NCBI RefSeq assembly: GCF_026013365.1
Contig: NZ_JAPDOE010000001.1
Span: 744,001-808,000, forward strand
Reading direction: 5' to 3'
DNA length: 64,000 nt
Source of the DNA: Paenibacillus sp. LS1
GTDB lineage: Bacteria; Bacillota; Bacilli; Paenibacillales; Paenibacillaceae
Shown here: in pieces, positions 49,910 through 57,986 of the stretch
Numbering within the stretch: the stretch's first letter is position 1
How the letters are laid out: each line of letters begins with the position of its first letter
Made by a program: the position numbers and the translations under genes
The notes under the pieces: model-generated
Database searches by the model: none
The model's input: only the letters and a program-made list of their open reading frames with translations
What the model was told of the DNA's origin: nothing

Positions 49910-49920
49910 TGGAACCTCTC

Positions 49921-50427
49921 CTAGCTCGAACGAATCACTTTGATATCCGCAGGAATAATGGACTCACCCTCATACAGTGTAAACCTTCTGTCTTGCCACT
50001 CCACGCGAAGAAGCATATTATCATCCGACTGATACTGCCATACCAATTGTTCTCCAGCCTGGCCATACGGCGTTCTGCCTGCCGTAGTTACCATGCCACC
50101 ATACTCTTCCTCTAAATGATATGCGCGTCCATCCAGGTCCAGCAATGTAGGCACCTCATCAGGTGCATCTAGTCTGCCATCGATTGGTGTATATAAGGCA
50201 TAACGGGTGATTTCCCGTTCTTCGATATGCAAATATTGAAATGCGGTACCATCCTGGAGCGTAAGCACAACCGCATTTCGAGCACGATTTTGAACCCGAC
50301 CAACGACTTCATAAGTGACCAGAGAAACCTCACAGATATCACCAGGTGCAAGCTGAAGCATTGTTTTCTCTGCCTGCGGTGGTTCAGGTTTCGTTAGTAT
50401 TCCTTTAATTCGTTTCCATACACTCAT
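49921..50427 (-). CDS. DUF4178 domain protein, PspA operon
   Basis: A 168-residue cytoplasmic protein. It has the DUF4178 pattern LAPGDICEVSLVTYEVVGRVQNRARNA and LRVEWQDRRFTLYEGESI. It sits between DUF350 and DUF4247 genes, and the close spacing implies one transcript. The family is found in PspA partner sets; biochemistry unknown. Confidence 0.85.
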   Translation of the reverse strand: MSVWKRIKGILTKPEPPQAEKTMLQLAPGDICEVSLVTYEVVGRVQNRARNAVVLTLQDGTAFQYLHIEEREITRYALYTPIDGRLDAPDEVPTLLDLDGRAYHLEEEYGGMVTTAGRTPYGQAGEQLVWQYQSDDNMLLRVEWQDRRFTLYEGESIIPADIKVIRSS

Positions 50428-50450
50428 GAGAATTACTCCTGTTCCTTATC

Positions 50451-50852
50451 TTATAAACAAGCTGCAATAATCAGTGCGCCCACGATATGTAATGCGCCAG
50501 AGAACAACCCGTATCCTGTCTTGCCTTGCTGGATTCCGGTATCCAGATCCAGATTGGCCCATCTGCGAATCATAAAGTGTACGACACTCTCCAGAATCAA
50601 CAAAATGATAAAGGATACAACGGAGACCAGCAATGCTTCTCCAAGATGACCAGCCGTCGAAATGGACGTAGCGAGTACGTAACCTTGCGCAAATAATTTC
50701 ATCACCATACGTGTGGTAACGGCCATATTGCCAGCCTTAACTTCAGCAAAATCCTTATATTTCGTGAACAGTGAATCTACATACATCAAGACAAACAGCA
50801 AAACCGAACCAGATACTGTCCAGACCAGCATCGCCAAAATGTTCAAATCCAT
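50451..50852 (-). CDS. DUF350 membrane protein, PspA operon
   Basis: A 133-residue protein with four hydrophobic helices: ILAMLVWTVSGSVLLFVLMYV, VMKLFAQGYVLATSISTAGHLG, ALLVSVVSFIILLILESVVHF and LFSGALHIVGALIIAACL. This is the DUF350 architecture. It lies 95 bases downstream of pspA, after a partial terminator. Confidence 0.85.
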   Translation of the reverse strand: MDLNILAMLVWTVSGSVLLFVLMYVDSLFTKYKDFAEVKAGNMAVTTRMVMKLFAQGYVLATSISTAGHLGEALLVSVVSFIILLILESVVHFMIRRWANLDLDTGIQQGKTGYGLFSGALHIVGALIIAACL

Positions 50853-50888
50853 TTACACAGCCCCCACATATCAACATGAACCGCATTT

Positions 50889-50922
50889 AAAAGCGAAGGA
50901 GAAACGCTCTTCTCCTCCGCTG
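50889..50922 (-). terminator. Hairpin between pspA and the DUF350 gene (partial terminator)
   Basis: Minus-strand AGCGGAGGAGAA pairs with TTCTCCTTCGCT around a short loop and is followed by TTTTAAAT. It would lower expression of the downstream genes relative to pspA. Confidence 0.65.
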
Positions 50923-50947
50923 GTTAACCCTGCTGACAACCAAGGTG

Positions 50948-51619
50948 TTAGTTCTTATTATCGTACTGTTTCATCAATGCTGCGAGTTCGTCTTCAACAG
51001 CCTGATCTTTGCCCAACTTCTCGAACTCTTCGTCCAAAGATTTGCCTTTGGAAGACATTTCGTTGCTTGCTTCAGCTTGAGCTTCCATTTGCATCATTTT
51101 CTCTTCCATACGCTTCATGCCAGCACTTGCCGTATCGGAGCCAAAACCATTCAACGCTTTGTTGATTTCCGTTTGCGCTTTCGCTGCATTGTAGCGGGCT
51201 ACCAATGTCTCACGTTTGTTCTTCATTTGAGTCAATTGCTTACGCATCTCGTCAAGCTTGCCACGCAGGTTATCTGCAGAAGCCTTGTTTTGATCATAGC
51301 TGGTTTTGTACTCAGCCATCTTCTCTTCAGCAACCTTTTTCTCTTCCAGAGCCCGACGAGCCAGGTCCAGATTCTGAGCACGTGCCGCCGTATGCGCCTG
51401 CTCTTCACGTTTCTTCACAAGAGCTTCCTGCTCTTCGAATAGCTGCTTGAATTTCTTCTCAATGGCAATCTGTGCAGCTACTGCTTTCTCTGCATCTTCC
51501 AGATCCTCTTGCATATCACGGATATATTGGTCCGTCATCTTAATTGGATCTTCTGCCTTGTCGATAATGGCGTTGATGTTAGACATTGTTAAATCACGCA
51601 ATCGTTTGAAAATGGACAT
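50948..51619 (-). CDS. pspA: Phage-shock protein A homologue (PspA/IM30)
   Basis: A 223-residue coiled-coil ESCRT-III-like protein that protects the cytoplasmic membrane under envelope stress. It begins SIFKRLRDLTMSNINAIIDKAEDPIKMTDQYIRDMQEDLEDA, the standard PspA start with amphipathic helix 0, followed by long coiled coils (heptads of Glu/Lys/Ala/Leu) and the ALNGFGSDTASAGMKRMEEKM region. ATG 51619 follows AGGAGG by nine bases; the frame extends upstream without a start site. First gene of the unit with DUF350, DUF4178 and DUF4247. Confidence 0.93.
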   Translation of the reverse strand: MSIFKRLRDLTMSNINAIIDKAEDPIKMTDQYIRDMQEDLEDAEKAVAAQIAIEKKFKQLFEEQEALVKKREEQAHTAARAQNLDLARRALEEKKVAEEKMAEYKTSYDQNKASADNLRGKLDEMRKQLTQMKNKRETLVARYNAAKAQTEINKALNGFGSDTASAGMKRMEEKMMQMEAQAEASNEMSSKGKSLDEEFEKLGKDQAVEDELAALMKQYDNKN

Positions 51620-51731
51620 TATGTTATTCCTCCTAGTCGATATTACATCGTATATAAACATACATACGTAACAATCTACAACTCGTTTCAATTTTAGCAA
51701 ATAAAATCAAAACTTGCGATTGTTCTTCATG

Positions 51732-52073
51732 TTAGGAAGATCGTTTATCCTTGTTCAGATGATCATCCATCAGCCTCTCTGCAGTCTGCACGATTTCGTC
51801 GATCTGCATCCGTGTAATGGAATCAAAATGGATACCCATGATCACCGTGACTGTTATTTTCAACTGTAGGGCAGCCTTTCGGGCAAGCCGCTCACATAGC
51901 TCCTGTTCTTTATGACCCGGAATATGTACCGTCGTCCCGCTTACGCGCTCATGATCCACATAGAACGTGGCTACCGCGCCAATATGCGCCTTTCCTCCCG
52001 TAACGAGAAAAACCTTATCCTCTCCTGCTTCAATCACCTGTAAACGTATGGATTTCAAATCATATGTACTCAT
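51732..52073 (-). CDS. LpdD/PAC4-like chaperone-domain protein
   Basis: A 113-residue cytoplasmic protein. The pattern VTGGKAHIGAVATFYV, then PGHKEQELCERLARKAALQLKITVTVIMGIHFDSITRMQIDEIV matches the prenylated-flavin chaperone LpdD-like/PAC4-like domain. LpdD normally accompanies UbiD-type decarboxylases; none is visible here. ATG 52073 is six bases after AGGTGG; an earlier ATG abuts the site. It lies upstream of pspA on the same strand with a 112-base gap. Confidence 0.72.
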   Translation of the reverse strand: MSTYDLKSIRLQVIEAGEDKVFLVTGGKAHIGAVATFYVDHERVSGTTVHIPGHKEQELCERLARKAALQLKITVTVIMGIHFDSITRMQIDEIVQTAERLMDDHLNKDKRSS

Positions 52074-52226
52074 ACTCATCCACCTATCCTTTTCTATATG
52101 TTATATATGGAGGAATTATGGCTGTCATGAGCTTTATCGGCAATGAAACTTCTCACACTACGCATATTTTATGAAACCCCCGGGCATACCAAGGAGAACG
52201 TCATTTTGGAAAAGGAGGCCGTTATT

Positions 52227-53018
52227 ATGCGCGTACGCCTCATTATGCTAATGGTTATCGTTATTTTTCTGGGAGGATATCATGCTCCAGCTTCATCGCG
52301 GAATGCTTCAAACCCGCCAAGTGAATCGGTATCAGGTTCTGATTCTGCGGAAGCAGAACAACTGACATTGGGGCAGTTACGTCAAAAATATGCCGACACG
52401 TTCAAAACCAATGGTCCTTCAACGAAGCAGGTCGCCCTGACTTTTGATGATGTGCCCGATCCACGGTTTACTCCCCAGGTGCTGGATGTGTTGAAGAAAT
52501 ACAAAGTTAGAGCTACATTCTTCATTGTCGGTAGTCGTGCTGAGAAACATCCGGATCTGGTGAAACGCATGGTTAAGGAAGGTCATATGGTTGGCAATCA
52601 CAGCTACAATCATCCCGAGTTCAGCAAGCTATCGATGAATGCCTTTCGCAAACAAATTTTACATACCGGGGATATCATTCATCACCTGGCAGGATATACG
52701 CCCAAGATGATCCGGCCGCCTTACGGAGACATTAATGAAGAACAGCTGCAATGGGCAGCCAAACAACACTATAGCATTGTAAACTGGAATGTTGACTCAT
52801 TGGACTGGAAAGGCCTCTCCAAGGAAAAGGTCAAAGATAACATCCTATCCGCCGTGAAACCAGGCTCCATCGTTCTGCAACATGCAGGAGGCGGTGTGGG
52901 ATCCAATCTGAACGGCACCATTGAGGCTTTACCCGAGATTATTGAGGAACTGCGTAACCGGGGATATGAACTGGTCACTTTGGACGAGATGCTGGGATTG
53001 CCAAAGGCCAAAGATTAG
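52227..53018 (+). CDS. Polysaccharide deacetylase (NodB family)
   Basis: A 263-residue exported protein. N-terminal signal or anchor: LIMLMVIVIFLGGYHAPASS. The NodB domain has all five motifs: TFDDVPD (catalytic Asp and metal Asp), HSYNHPEF (His-x3-His), RPPYGD, NVDSLDW and IVLQHAGGG. It would deacetylate peptidoglycan or chitin-like polysaccharide. ATG 52227 follows AAGGAGG; the upstream frame lacks a ribosome site. Single gene ending at a hairpin shared with the LysM-3D gene. Confidence 0.93.
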   Translation: MRVRLIMLMVIVIFLGGYHAPASSRNASNPPSESVSGSDSAEAEQLTLGQLRQKYADTFKTNGPSTKQVALTFDDVPDPRFTPQVLDVLKKYKVRATFFIVGSRAEKHPDLVKRMVKEGHMVGNHSYNHPEFSKLSMNAFRKQILHTGDIIHHLAGYTPKMIRPPYGDINEEQLQWAAKQHYSIVNWNVDSLDWKGLSKEKVKDNILSAVKPGSIVLQHAGGGVGSNLNGTIEALPEIIEELRNRGYELVTLDEMLGLPKAKD

Positions 53019-53049
53019 GATATTCATAGGAAATGAAGACAATGTTAAA

Positions 53050-53096
53050 AGGGTGCCTGTTCAATCGCAAGTTAGCGACTGGCAGACACCCTGTTT
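53050..53096. terminator. Terminator between deacetylase and LysM-3D genes
   Basis: AGGGTGcCTG pairs with CAGacACCCT and is followed by GTTT; an inner TCGC/GCGA stem is present. It fits both convergent genes. Confidence 0.6.
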
Positions 53097-53122
53097 GCAT
53101 TGGTTAGATGAATGATTACTTT

Positions 53123-53797
53123 TTACTTCAAAATGTACAGCTCGATATCCTGAAAACCAAATGTGCTTACGGACTGCTTGCTACCCGGGATAAAGATATC
53201 AATCCGGTGACCCTTGATTGCACCGCCCACATCACGTGCTGTAGCTACAAAAGCCTGTTTTGGCAATCCCGGATGGCTGTGACCGGTTACCAGTACTTTG
53301 GTTCCGAGTGGAATCACACTTGGATCAACTGCAATCGTACCCAGTTCAAGATCATTTCCGAAGTAATCTACAGCACCCCATCCTCCATTTTCAGACGGAT
53401 CTGCAGAGTATGCTGTTGCTTTCACGTTCACTGCTTTACTGTAATCAAACGTTTTGCCCCAGGCTTGAACAACTTTGTTATCTGCGTTAACGTCCAAGCT
53501 TGCTGTGGTAACCGTCTTCGCTTGAGTCTTGCTCTCCGTAGCCGCAGCAGCTGCAACATTGTTTGCCTTACCGGGAATCGTAATTTTCAAACCACCATAA
53601 ATGTTGTAAGCCGAAATGTCGTTGTTTGCTTTAACCAACGTGTTGAGTGCTACTCCATATTGTTTCGATAAGGTGTAGAAGGTATCCCCTTCTTTGGCCA
53701 CATGAACTGAATCGGCGTGAGCCGGAACCGCTTGAATGAGCATTGCTGTTGTCAATAATGCTACTGCTGTTTTGGCTATACGTTTCTTGTTAATCAT
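53123..53797 (-). CDS. Secreted LysM and 3D-domain cell-wall protein (YocH-like)
   Basis: A 224-residue exported protein. Signal peptide: KRIAKTAVALLTTAMLIQAVPAHA. LysM at about residues 30-76 (VHVAKEGDTFYTLSKQYGVALNTLVKANN). A C-terminal 3D domain carries its three Asp: VKATAYSADPS, IAVDPSVIPLGTKVLV, ATARDVGGAIKGHRIDIF. This is the layout of YocH-type muralytic enzymes (resuscitation-promoting lytic transglycosylase-like fold). ATG 53797 follows GGGAGGAAGACC. It sits behind a c-di-AMP riboswitch, linking expression to turgor and cell-wall state. Confidence 0.93.
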   Translation of the reverse strand: MINKKRIAKTAVALLTTAMLIQAVPAHADSVHVAKEGDTFYTLSKQYGVALNTLVKANNDISAYNIYGGLKITIPGKANNVAAAAATESKTQAKTVTTASLDVNADNKVVQAWGKTFDYSKAVNVKATAYSADPSENGGWGAVDYFGNDLELGTIAVDPSVIPLGTKVLVTGHSHPGLPKQAFVATARDVGGAIKGHRIDIFIPGSKQSVSTFGFQDIELYILK

Positions 53798-53815
53798 GGT
53801 CTTCCTCCCTCATTA

Positions 53816-53985
53816 TGCCTGCGAAGTTAGTTGTCGGATTCGGATGAGGAGCCACCCTATAGGTTCTTCGTTACGTTTGAAACGTTATGTACCCCTAATT
53901 CACCCCAAGCAGTGTGCCGTAGATCTTCCCCCTGCACGATCTGCATCGTTACATCCCCCACACTCCCTGTCCGGAAGTTTCGGCA
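53816..53985 (-). promoter_or_regulatory. c-di-AMP riboswitch (ydaO/yuaA type)
   Basis: On the minus strand the conserved pieces occur in order: TGCCGAAAC, a G-rich GGGGGATGTAACG, CTTGGGGTGAAT, ATAGGGTGGCTC, then CCGAATCCGACAACTAACTT and CGCAGGCA. TGCC pairs with GGCA to close P1. This order and the AGGGT and CCGAATCCGACAGCTAAC segments are diagnostic of the ydaO class, which switches off cell-wall hydrolase and osmolyte genes when c-di-AMP is high. It ends 18 bases before the LysM-3D start. 53986-54165 holds the presumed promoter and nothing else I can name. Confidence 0.9.
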
Positions 53986-54165
53986 GAGTTCAATATATCA
54001 CAATTTTGTAACCTGAACTTGTAGTAATTCTTACCAAATGGTTTTTAGCCTGTCATCATATGTAAGAATATACTGGATATTTCAGAAAAGTTGGGCGATC
54101 CGATCCCTTTATATTTGGTAACAGAAAAGTTACTTTTGCAAATCTATAAATGATTATTACGCACA

Positions 54166-54203
54166 AAAAATAGCGTTACCGACTCGAAGTCAGTAACGCT
54201 ATT
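54166..54203 (-). terminator. Terminator of the amino-acid ABC transporter unit
   Basis: AATAGCGTTAC(C)GAC pairs with GTC(A)GTAACGCTATT around TCGAA; TTTTTT follows on the minus strand. Confidence 0.85.
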
Positions 54204-54215
54204 AAATCATTTCAT

Positions 54216-54944
54216 TTAGAGTACTTTAGCAAGAAAATCACGTGTACGTGAATTTTTCGGTGCTCCAAACACCTCATCAGGTGTTCCCTCTTCCACAATA
54301 ACTCCGCCATCCATGAACAGGATTCGGTCTCCCACTTCACGTGCAAAACCCATCTCATGCGTTACGATAACCATCGTCATACCGCCTTCTGCAAGACGTT
54401 TCATGACATCCAGCACTTCGCCGACCATCTCGGGGTCGAGTGCCGAAGTAGGCTCGTCAAACAGCATTACATGCGGCTGCATGGCCAATGCTCTTGCAAT
54501 GGCGATCCGCTGCTTCTGTCCACCAGACAGCTGATTCGGGAATGTATCTTTTTTATCATACAGGCCCACCGTATTAAGCAGATCAGCAGCAATTTTCTCC
54601 GCTTCCTGAGTCGATTGCTTCTTCACTTTAATCGGAGCAATTGTGATGTTTTGCTGTACCGTTTTGTGTGGGAACAGGTTGAAATGCTGAAACACCATGC
54701 CCATTTTTTCACGAGTTGCATTAATGTTGTGCTTGGGGTCTGTGATTGACACGCCTTCAAAATCAATCTCACCCGAGGTAGGCTGTTCCAACAAGTTCAG
54801 ACAACGCAAGAATGTACTTTTACCCGAACCGGAAGGACCGATAACCACGACAACCTCACCTTTGCCAATCGTCACGTTAATGCCCTTAAGTACATCGTTA
54901 TTACCATAAGATTTGTGTAATTGTCTAACGTCTATCACTTGCAC
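54216..54944 (-). CDS. Amino-acid ABC transporter ATP-binding protein (GlnQ type)
   Basis: A 242-residue ATPase of the polar amino-acid transport family. Walker [11 protein letters not shown]-loop FQHFNLFPH, signature LSGGQKQR, Walker [14 protein letters not shown]-loop VTHEMG. GTG 54944 follows AAGGAAG. It overlaps the upstream SBP-permease gene by 20 bases, so translation is coupled and both form one transporter. Confidence 0.95.
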   Translation of the reverse strand: MQVIDVRQLHKSYGNNDVLKGINVTIGKGEVVVVIGPSGSGKSTFLRCLNLLEQPTSGEIDFEGVSITDPKHNINATREKMGMVFQHFNLFPHKTVQQNITIAPIKVKKQSTQEAEKIAADLLNTVGLYDKKDTFPNQLSGGQKQRIAIARALAMQPHVMLFDEPTSALDPEMVGEVLDVMKRLAEGGMTMVIVTHEMGFAREVGDRILFMDGGVIVEEGTPDEVFGAPKNSRTRDFLAKVL

Positions 54945-56388
54945 TCAACTTCCTTTCCAGTCGTCCCAGCAGCTTGGACAAAATGAACGTCATTACAAAG
55001 TAGATGGCTGCTGCAATTAGAAACGGACTCAACCCTTGGAACGTAATGTTCTTGACCACGCTAGCCTGATACATAATATCCACCATACCGATAACGGAGA
55101 TAATGGAGGATTCTTTGATAATAGTCACGAATTCATTACCGATCGCTGGTAATACAGCTTTGAAGGCTTGCGGCAATATAATGTAACGCATTGCTGCCCC
55201 TCTGCCCATTCCGAGGGAACGCGCTGCCTCCAACTGACCACGATCCACACCTTGGATACCTGCACGGAAAATCTCCGCCAGATAGGCACCACTATTAATG
55301 GAAAGTGTGAGAATACCCGCTTGAAGAGCAGAGAAATTAATTCCAAACGTCAAGGAAATACCATAGTAGATAATCATCAGCTGTACCAGCATCGGTGTAC
55401 CACGGATAACTTCAACATAAGCCGTACCGATCCAGCGCAAGATTGCAGCGTCATGCAAACGGAACAAACAGATGATCAATCCGATGATAACCCCAAATAT
55501 TACACCAAGTGCAGATAACAGGAGCGTGTATCCTACACCTGTAGCATAGAAACTTTTGTACTCCCAGAATACTTGGAAAATATTTTGTGATTTGTTCGCT
55601 TTATCCGCCATCAAGAGGCTGGCGTCTGTCACCATCTGATTGATTTTATCTTCACTTTTCAATCGCTCCAGTGTTCCATTTACTGCAGCTAGCAGCTCGG
55701 TATTACCTTTACGAATCCCGATTGCCGCTTCTGCTTGCTCTTCGTCTGGAACCGCAGCAGCAAGTCCAATGATATCGTCCAGATAACCTGCAGCAACGGT
55801 ATCTTCAACAATTGCCGCGTCAACGCGTTTCGTTTGCAGTTGAAGCACGATATCTGAGATTTTATCAAGCGCAGTAAGCTTCGCTCCTGGAATACTCTGT
55901 CCGATCGTTTCCTGAATGGAGCCTTTCTGAACGCCAATCTTCGCATTTTCAAGTTCTGCCATGGTCGGATATTTGTCTTTATCCGCATTGCGAACCATAA
56001 TCACTTGTTTTGATTTATAATAGGTGTCGGAAAAATCGATACTTTTCTTCCGCTCATCCGTCGGCGTCATACCTGAAATTACCAGATCAACACGCCCGCT
56101 CTGCAATGAAGGCAGAAGACCGTCGAAGCCCATATCCTCAATCACAAGCTCAGCGCCAAGATCTTTGGCAATCTCTTTGGCGATCTCAATATCGAAACCG
56201 ACGATTTCATCTTTGCCATTAATCACTTTATGGAATTCATATGGTGCAAAATCGGCACTTGTACCGAGCACCAGCTTTTTACTGCTTGAATTATCTGTGG
56301 TTCCACTTGCAAGTGCCACAGGAACGGCAGTCGTCAGCAGAATAACAAAGGTCAACAGCATCATGGTATAACGACTAATCAATTTCAA
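54925..56388 (-). CDS. Fused amino-acid ABC substrate-binding protein and permease
   Basis: A 487-residue fusion. Residues 1-28 are a signal ([19 protein letters not shown]), 35-260 a type-3 solute-binding domain ([59 protein letters not shown]), and 270-487 a His/Glu/Gln/Arg-type permease ([64 protein letters not shown], the EAA loop). TTG 56388 follows GGGGAG. The binding domain is tethered outside. Substrate is a polar amino acid; not more precise. Confidence 0.95.
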   Translation of the reverse strand: MKLISRYTMMLLTFVILLTTAVPVALASGTTDNSSSKKLVLGTSADFAPYEFHKVINGKDEIVGFDIEIAKEIAKDLGAELVIEDMGFDGLLPSLQSGRVDLVISGMTPTDERKKSIDFSDTYYKSKQVIMVRNADKDKYPTMAELENAKIGVQKGSIQETIGQSIPGAKLTALDKISDIVLQLQTKRVDAAIVEDTVAAGYLDDIIGLAAAVPDEEQAEAAIGIRKGNTELLAAVNGTLERLKSEDKINQMVTDASLLMADKANKSQNIFQVFWEYKSFYATGVGYTLLLSALGVIFGVIIGLIICLFRLHDAAILRWIGTAYVEVIRGTPMLVQLMIIYYGISLTFGINFSALQAGILTLSINSGAYLAEIFRAGIQGVDRGQLEAARSLGMGRGAAMRYIILPQAFKAVLPAIGNEFVTIIKESSIISVIGMVDIMYQASVVKNITFQGLSPFLIAAAIYFVMTFILSKLLGRLERKLSASDRR

Positions 56389-56443
56389 CCTTTTTCTCTC
56401 CCCTTACAATACTTTGTATGCTTCTCATGTTGATGACTGAGTC

Positions 56444-56472
56444 ATTATAAAGTACAATGCATGATTATGCAA
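56444..56472 (-). promoter_or_regulatory. Promoter of the fused ABC transporter with palindrome at the start site
   Basis: Minus-strand TTGCAT (56467-56472), 17 bases, TATAAT (56444-56449). Just downstream TGACTCAGTCA (56434-56444) is a perfect palindrome around the start region; AATGCAT/ATGCATT inverted repeats flank the spacer. They are candidate regulator sites. Confidence 0.6.
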
Positions 56473-56571
56473 TGCATTTTGACAATACAAATCTTGACTT
56501 GTTTCTGAAAAAATAAAGCAAACATGATATAATCAATGAATTATTTTCATTTTTGCATAAGGAGTTTACTA

Positions 56572-57747
56572 ATGACATCTAACAAATCACAGATCCTGAC
56601 GGTTATTGATCAATATGCTTCCCGTTTTAAAGCCATTTCATCATATATTGGTGCCAACCCCGAACTGGGAAATGAAGAGTATCTCGCTTCTGCCCGTTTG
56701 AAAGAAGAACTGGTCTTCCACGGTTTCACGGTAGAGGCTCCCATTCTCGGACTGGACACTGCTTTTATCGGAACCTATTCTGCCACCAAACCCGGCCCTA
56801 CCATCGCATTACTGTGTGAGTATGACGCTTTGCCAGAGATCGGTCACGCCTGTGGTCACCATCTAATCTGCATGATGAGTCTTGGAGCTGCTGTTGGGCT
56901 GAAATCCATTCTGGATGAAGTAGGTGGAACCATTAAAGTGTTCGGTACCCCCGCTGAAGAGACGCGCGGTGCTAAAGTTCCGATGGCGGAAGCAGGTTTG
57001 TTCGATGACTGCGATGTCGCTCTCATGGCACATCCGTATTATGCCTACGAAAAGTCCGGCAGCTCACTCGCTATTGATGCTGTTCAATTTGAATTCCATG
57101 GCCGCTCTTCACATGCTGCTGCAAGTCCGCACGAAGGCATTAATGCACTTGATGCTGTCATTCAAACGTTCAACGGGATCAACGCATTCCGACAACAAGT
57201 GAAAAGCACCGTTCGCATTCATGGTGTGATCAACAACGGAGGTCAGGCGGCAAACATCATTCCTGACTACGCTTCAGCCCAATTTTATGTACGTGCAGCA
57301 ACCCGAAAAGAACTGAATATCCTCACGGAGCATGTGATTCAGATTGCTGAAGGATCTGCTCTACAGACTGGTTGCAAGCTGGTGACGTCCAACTATGAAA
57401 CGTCCTACGACGAGATGGTCACCAATGAAGCATTTTCAGCTGTGTTTAGTCAAAATCTGATGGAACTCGGCATCCCGCAAGAAGAAATTGTGAGCGGTAA
57501 CGATCATGGCTCGATGGACATCGGTAACGTTTCCCTAAAATGTCCTGCCATCCATCCCTACATCCGTGTTGTGGATGAGGTGCATACACTGCACTCCATA
57601 GCCTTCCGTGATCTTGCACTCCAAGAACGTGCGCTGGACGGCATGATTCTGGGAGCCAAGGCACTCGCTACAACAGCCTACGACGTCCTGAGCCAGCCGG
57701 AGCTGCTTCAATCCATCCGCACAGAGTTCGAGCAAGTTATTCGCTAA
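56572..57747 (+). CDS. M20D-family amidohydrolase/peptidase
   Basis: A 391-residue dimetal hydrolase of the aminoacylase/AbgB type. Metal and catalytic motifs: LCEYDALPEIGHACGHHLICM, GTPAEETRGAKVPM (catalytic Glu), ALMAHPYYAYEKSG, and the lid motif FEFHGRSSHAAASPHEGINALDA; late His in NDHGSMDIGN. It would cleave an N-acyl or p-aminobenzoyl-glutamate-like amide. ATG 56572 lies seven bases after AAGGAG. It is divergent from the ABC transporter. Confidence 0.92.
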   Translation: MTSNKSQILTVIDQYASRFKAISSYIGANPELGNEEYLASARLKEELVFHGFTVEAPILGLDTAFIGTYSATKPGPTIALLCEYDALPEIGHACGHHLICMMSLGAAVGLKSILDEVGGTIKVFGTPAEETRGAKVPMAEAGLFDDCDVALMAHPYYAYEKSGSSLAIDAVQFEFHGRSSHAAASPHEGINALDAVIQTFNGINAFRQQVKSTVRIHGVINNGGQAANIIPDYASAQFYVRAATRKELNILTEHVIQIAEGSALQTGCKLVTSNYETSYDEMVTNEAFSAVFSQNLMELGIPQEEIVSGNDHGSMDIGNVSLKCPAIHPYIRVVDEVHTLHSIAFRDLALQERALDGMILGAKALATTAYDVLSQPELLQSIRTEFEQVIR

Positions 57748-57769
57748 GATTCGCATCAACATGCTATAC

Positions 57770-57823
57770 AGGGGTGCCCTGAACAAACTTGAAATTTCAA
57801 GCTTGTTCAAGGCACCCCTTTTC
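57770..57823 (+). terminator. Terminator of the M20 gene
   Basis: A long stem (GGGGTGCC-TGAACAA-CTTG with its complement) ending in TTTTC. Below it, to 57986, no gene is seen. Confidence 0.85.
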
Positions 57824-57986
57824 TTGATTTAGCTGTAAGTATATTCAGTAAGAAGCTGGAGATGCTGTGAAAGAAACCCTTGAAAACAGTGAAAATAATA
57901 CATTTTATTACAGGAATTGTGGTTCATTTGCTGGCTAACTTGGTTATTTATAGCTATAACTTATCCTATACTCAGGAGGTGCTGTC

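Noticed and set aside
57800..57986. Catabolite control (cre) site ahead of the GH13 gene
   Set aside because: Several TGAAA-like stretches occur but none fits the TGWAANCGNTNWCA pattern closely.
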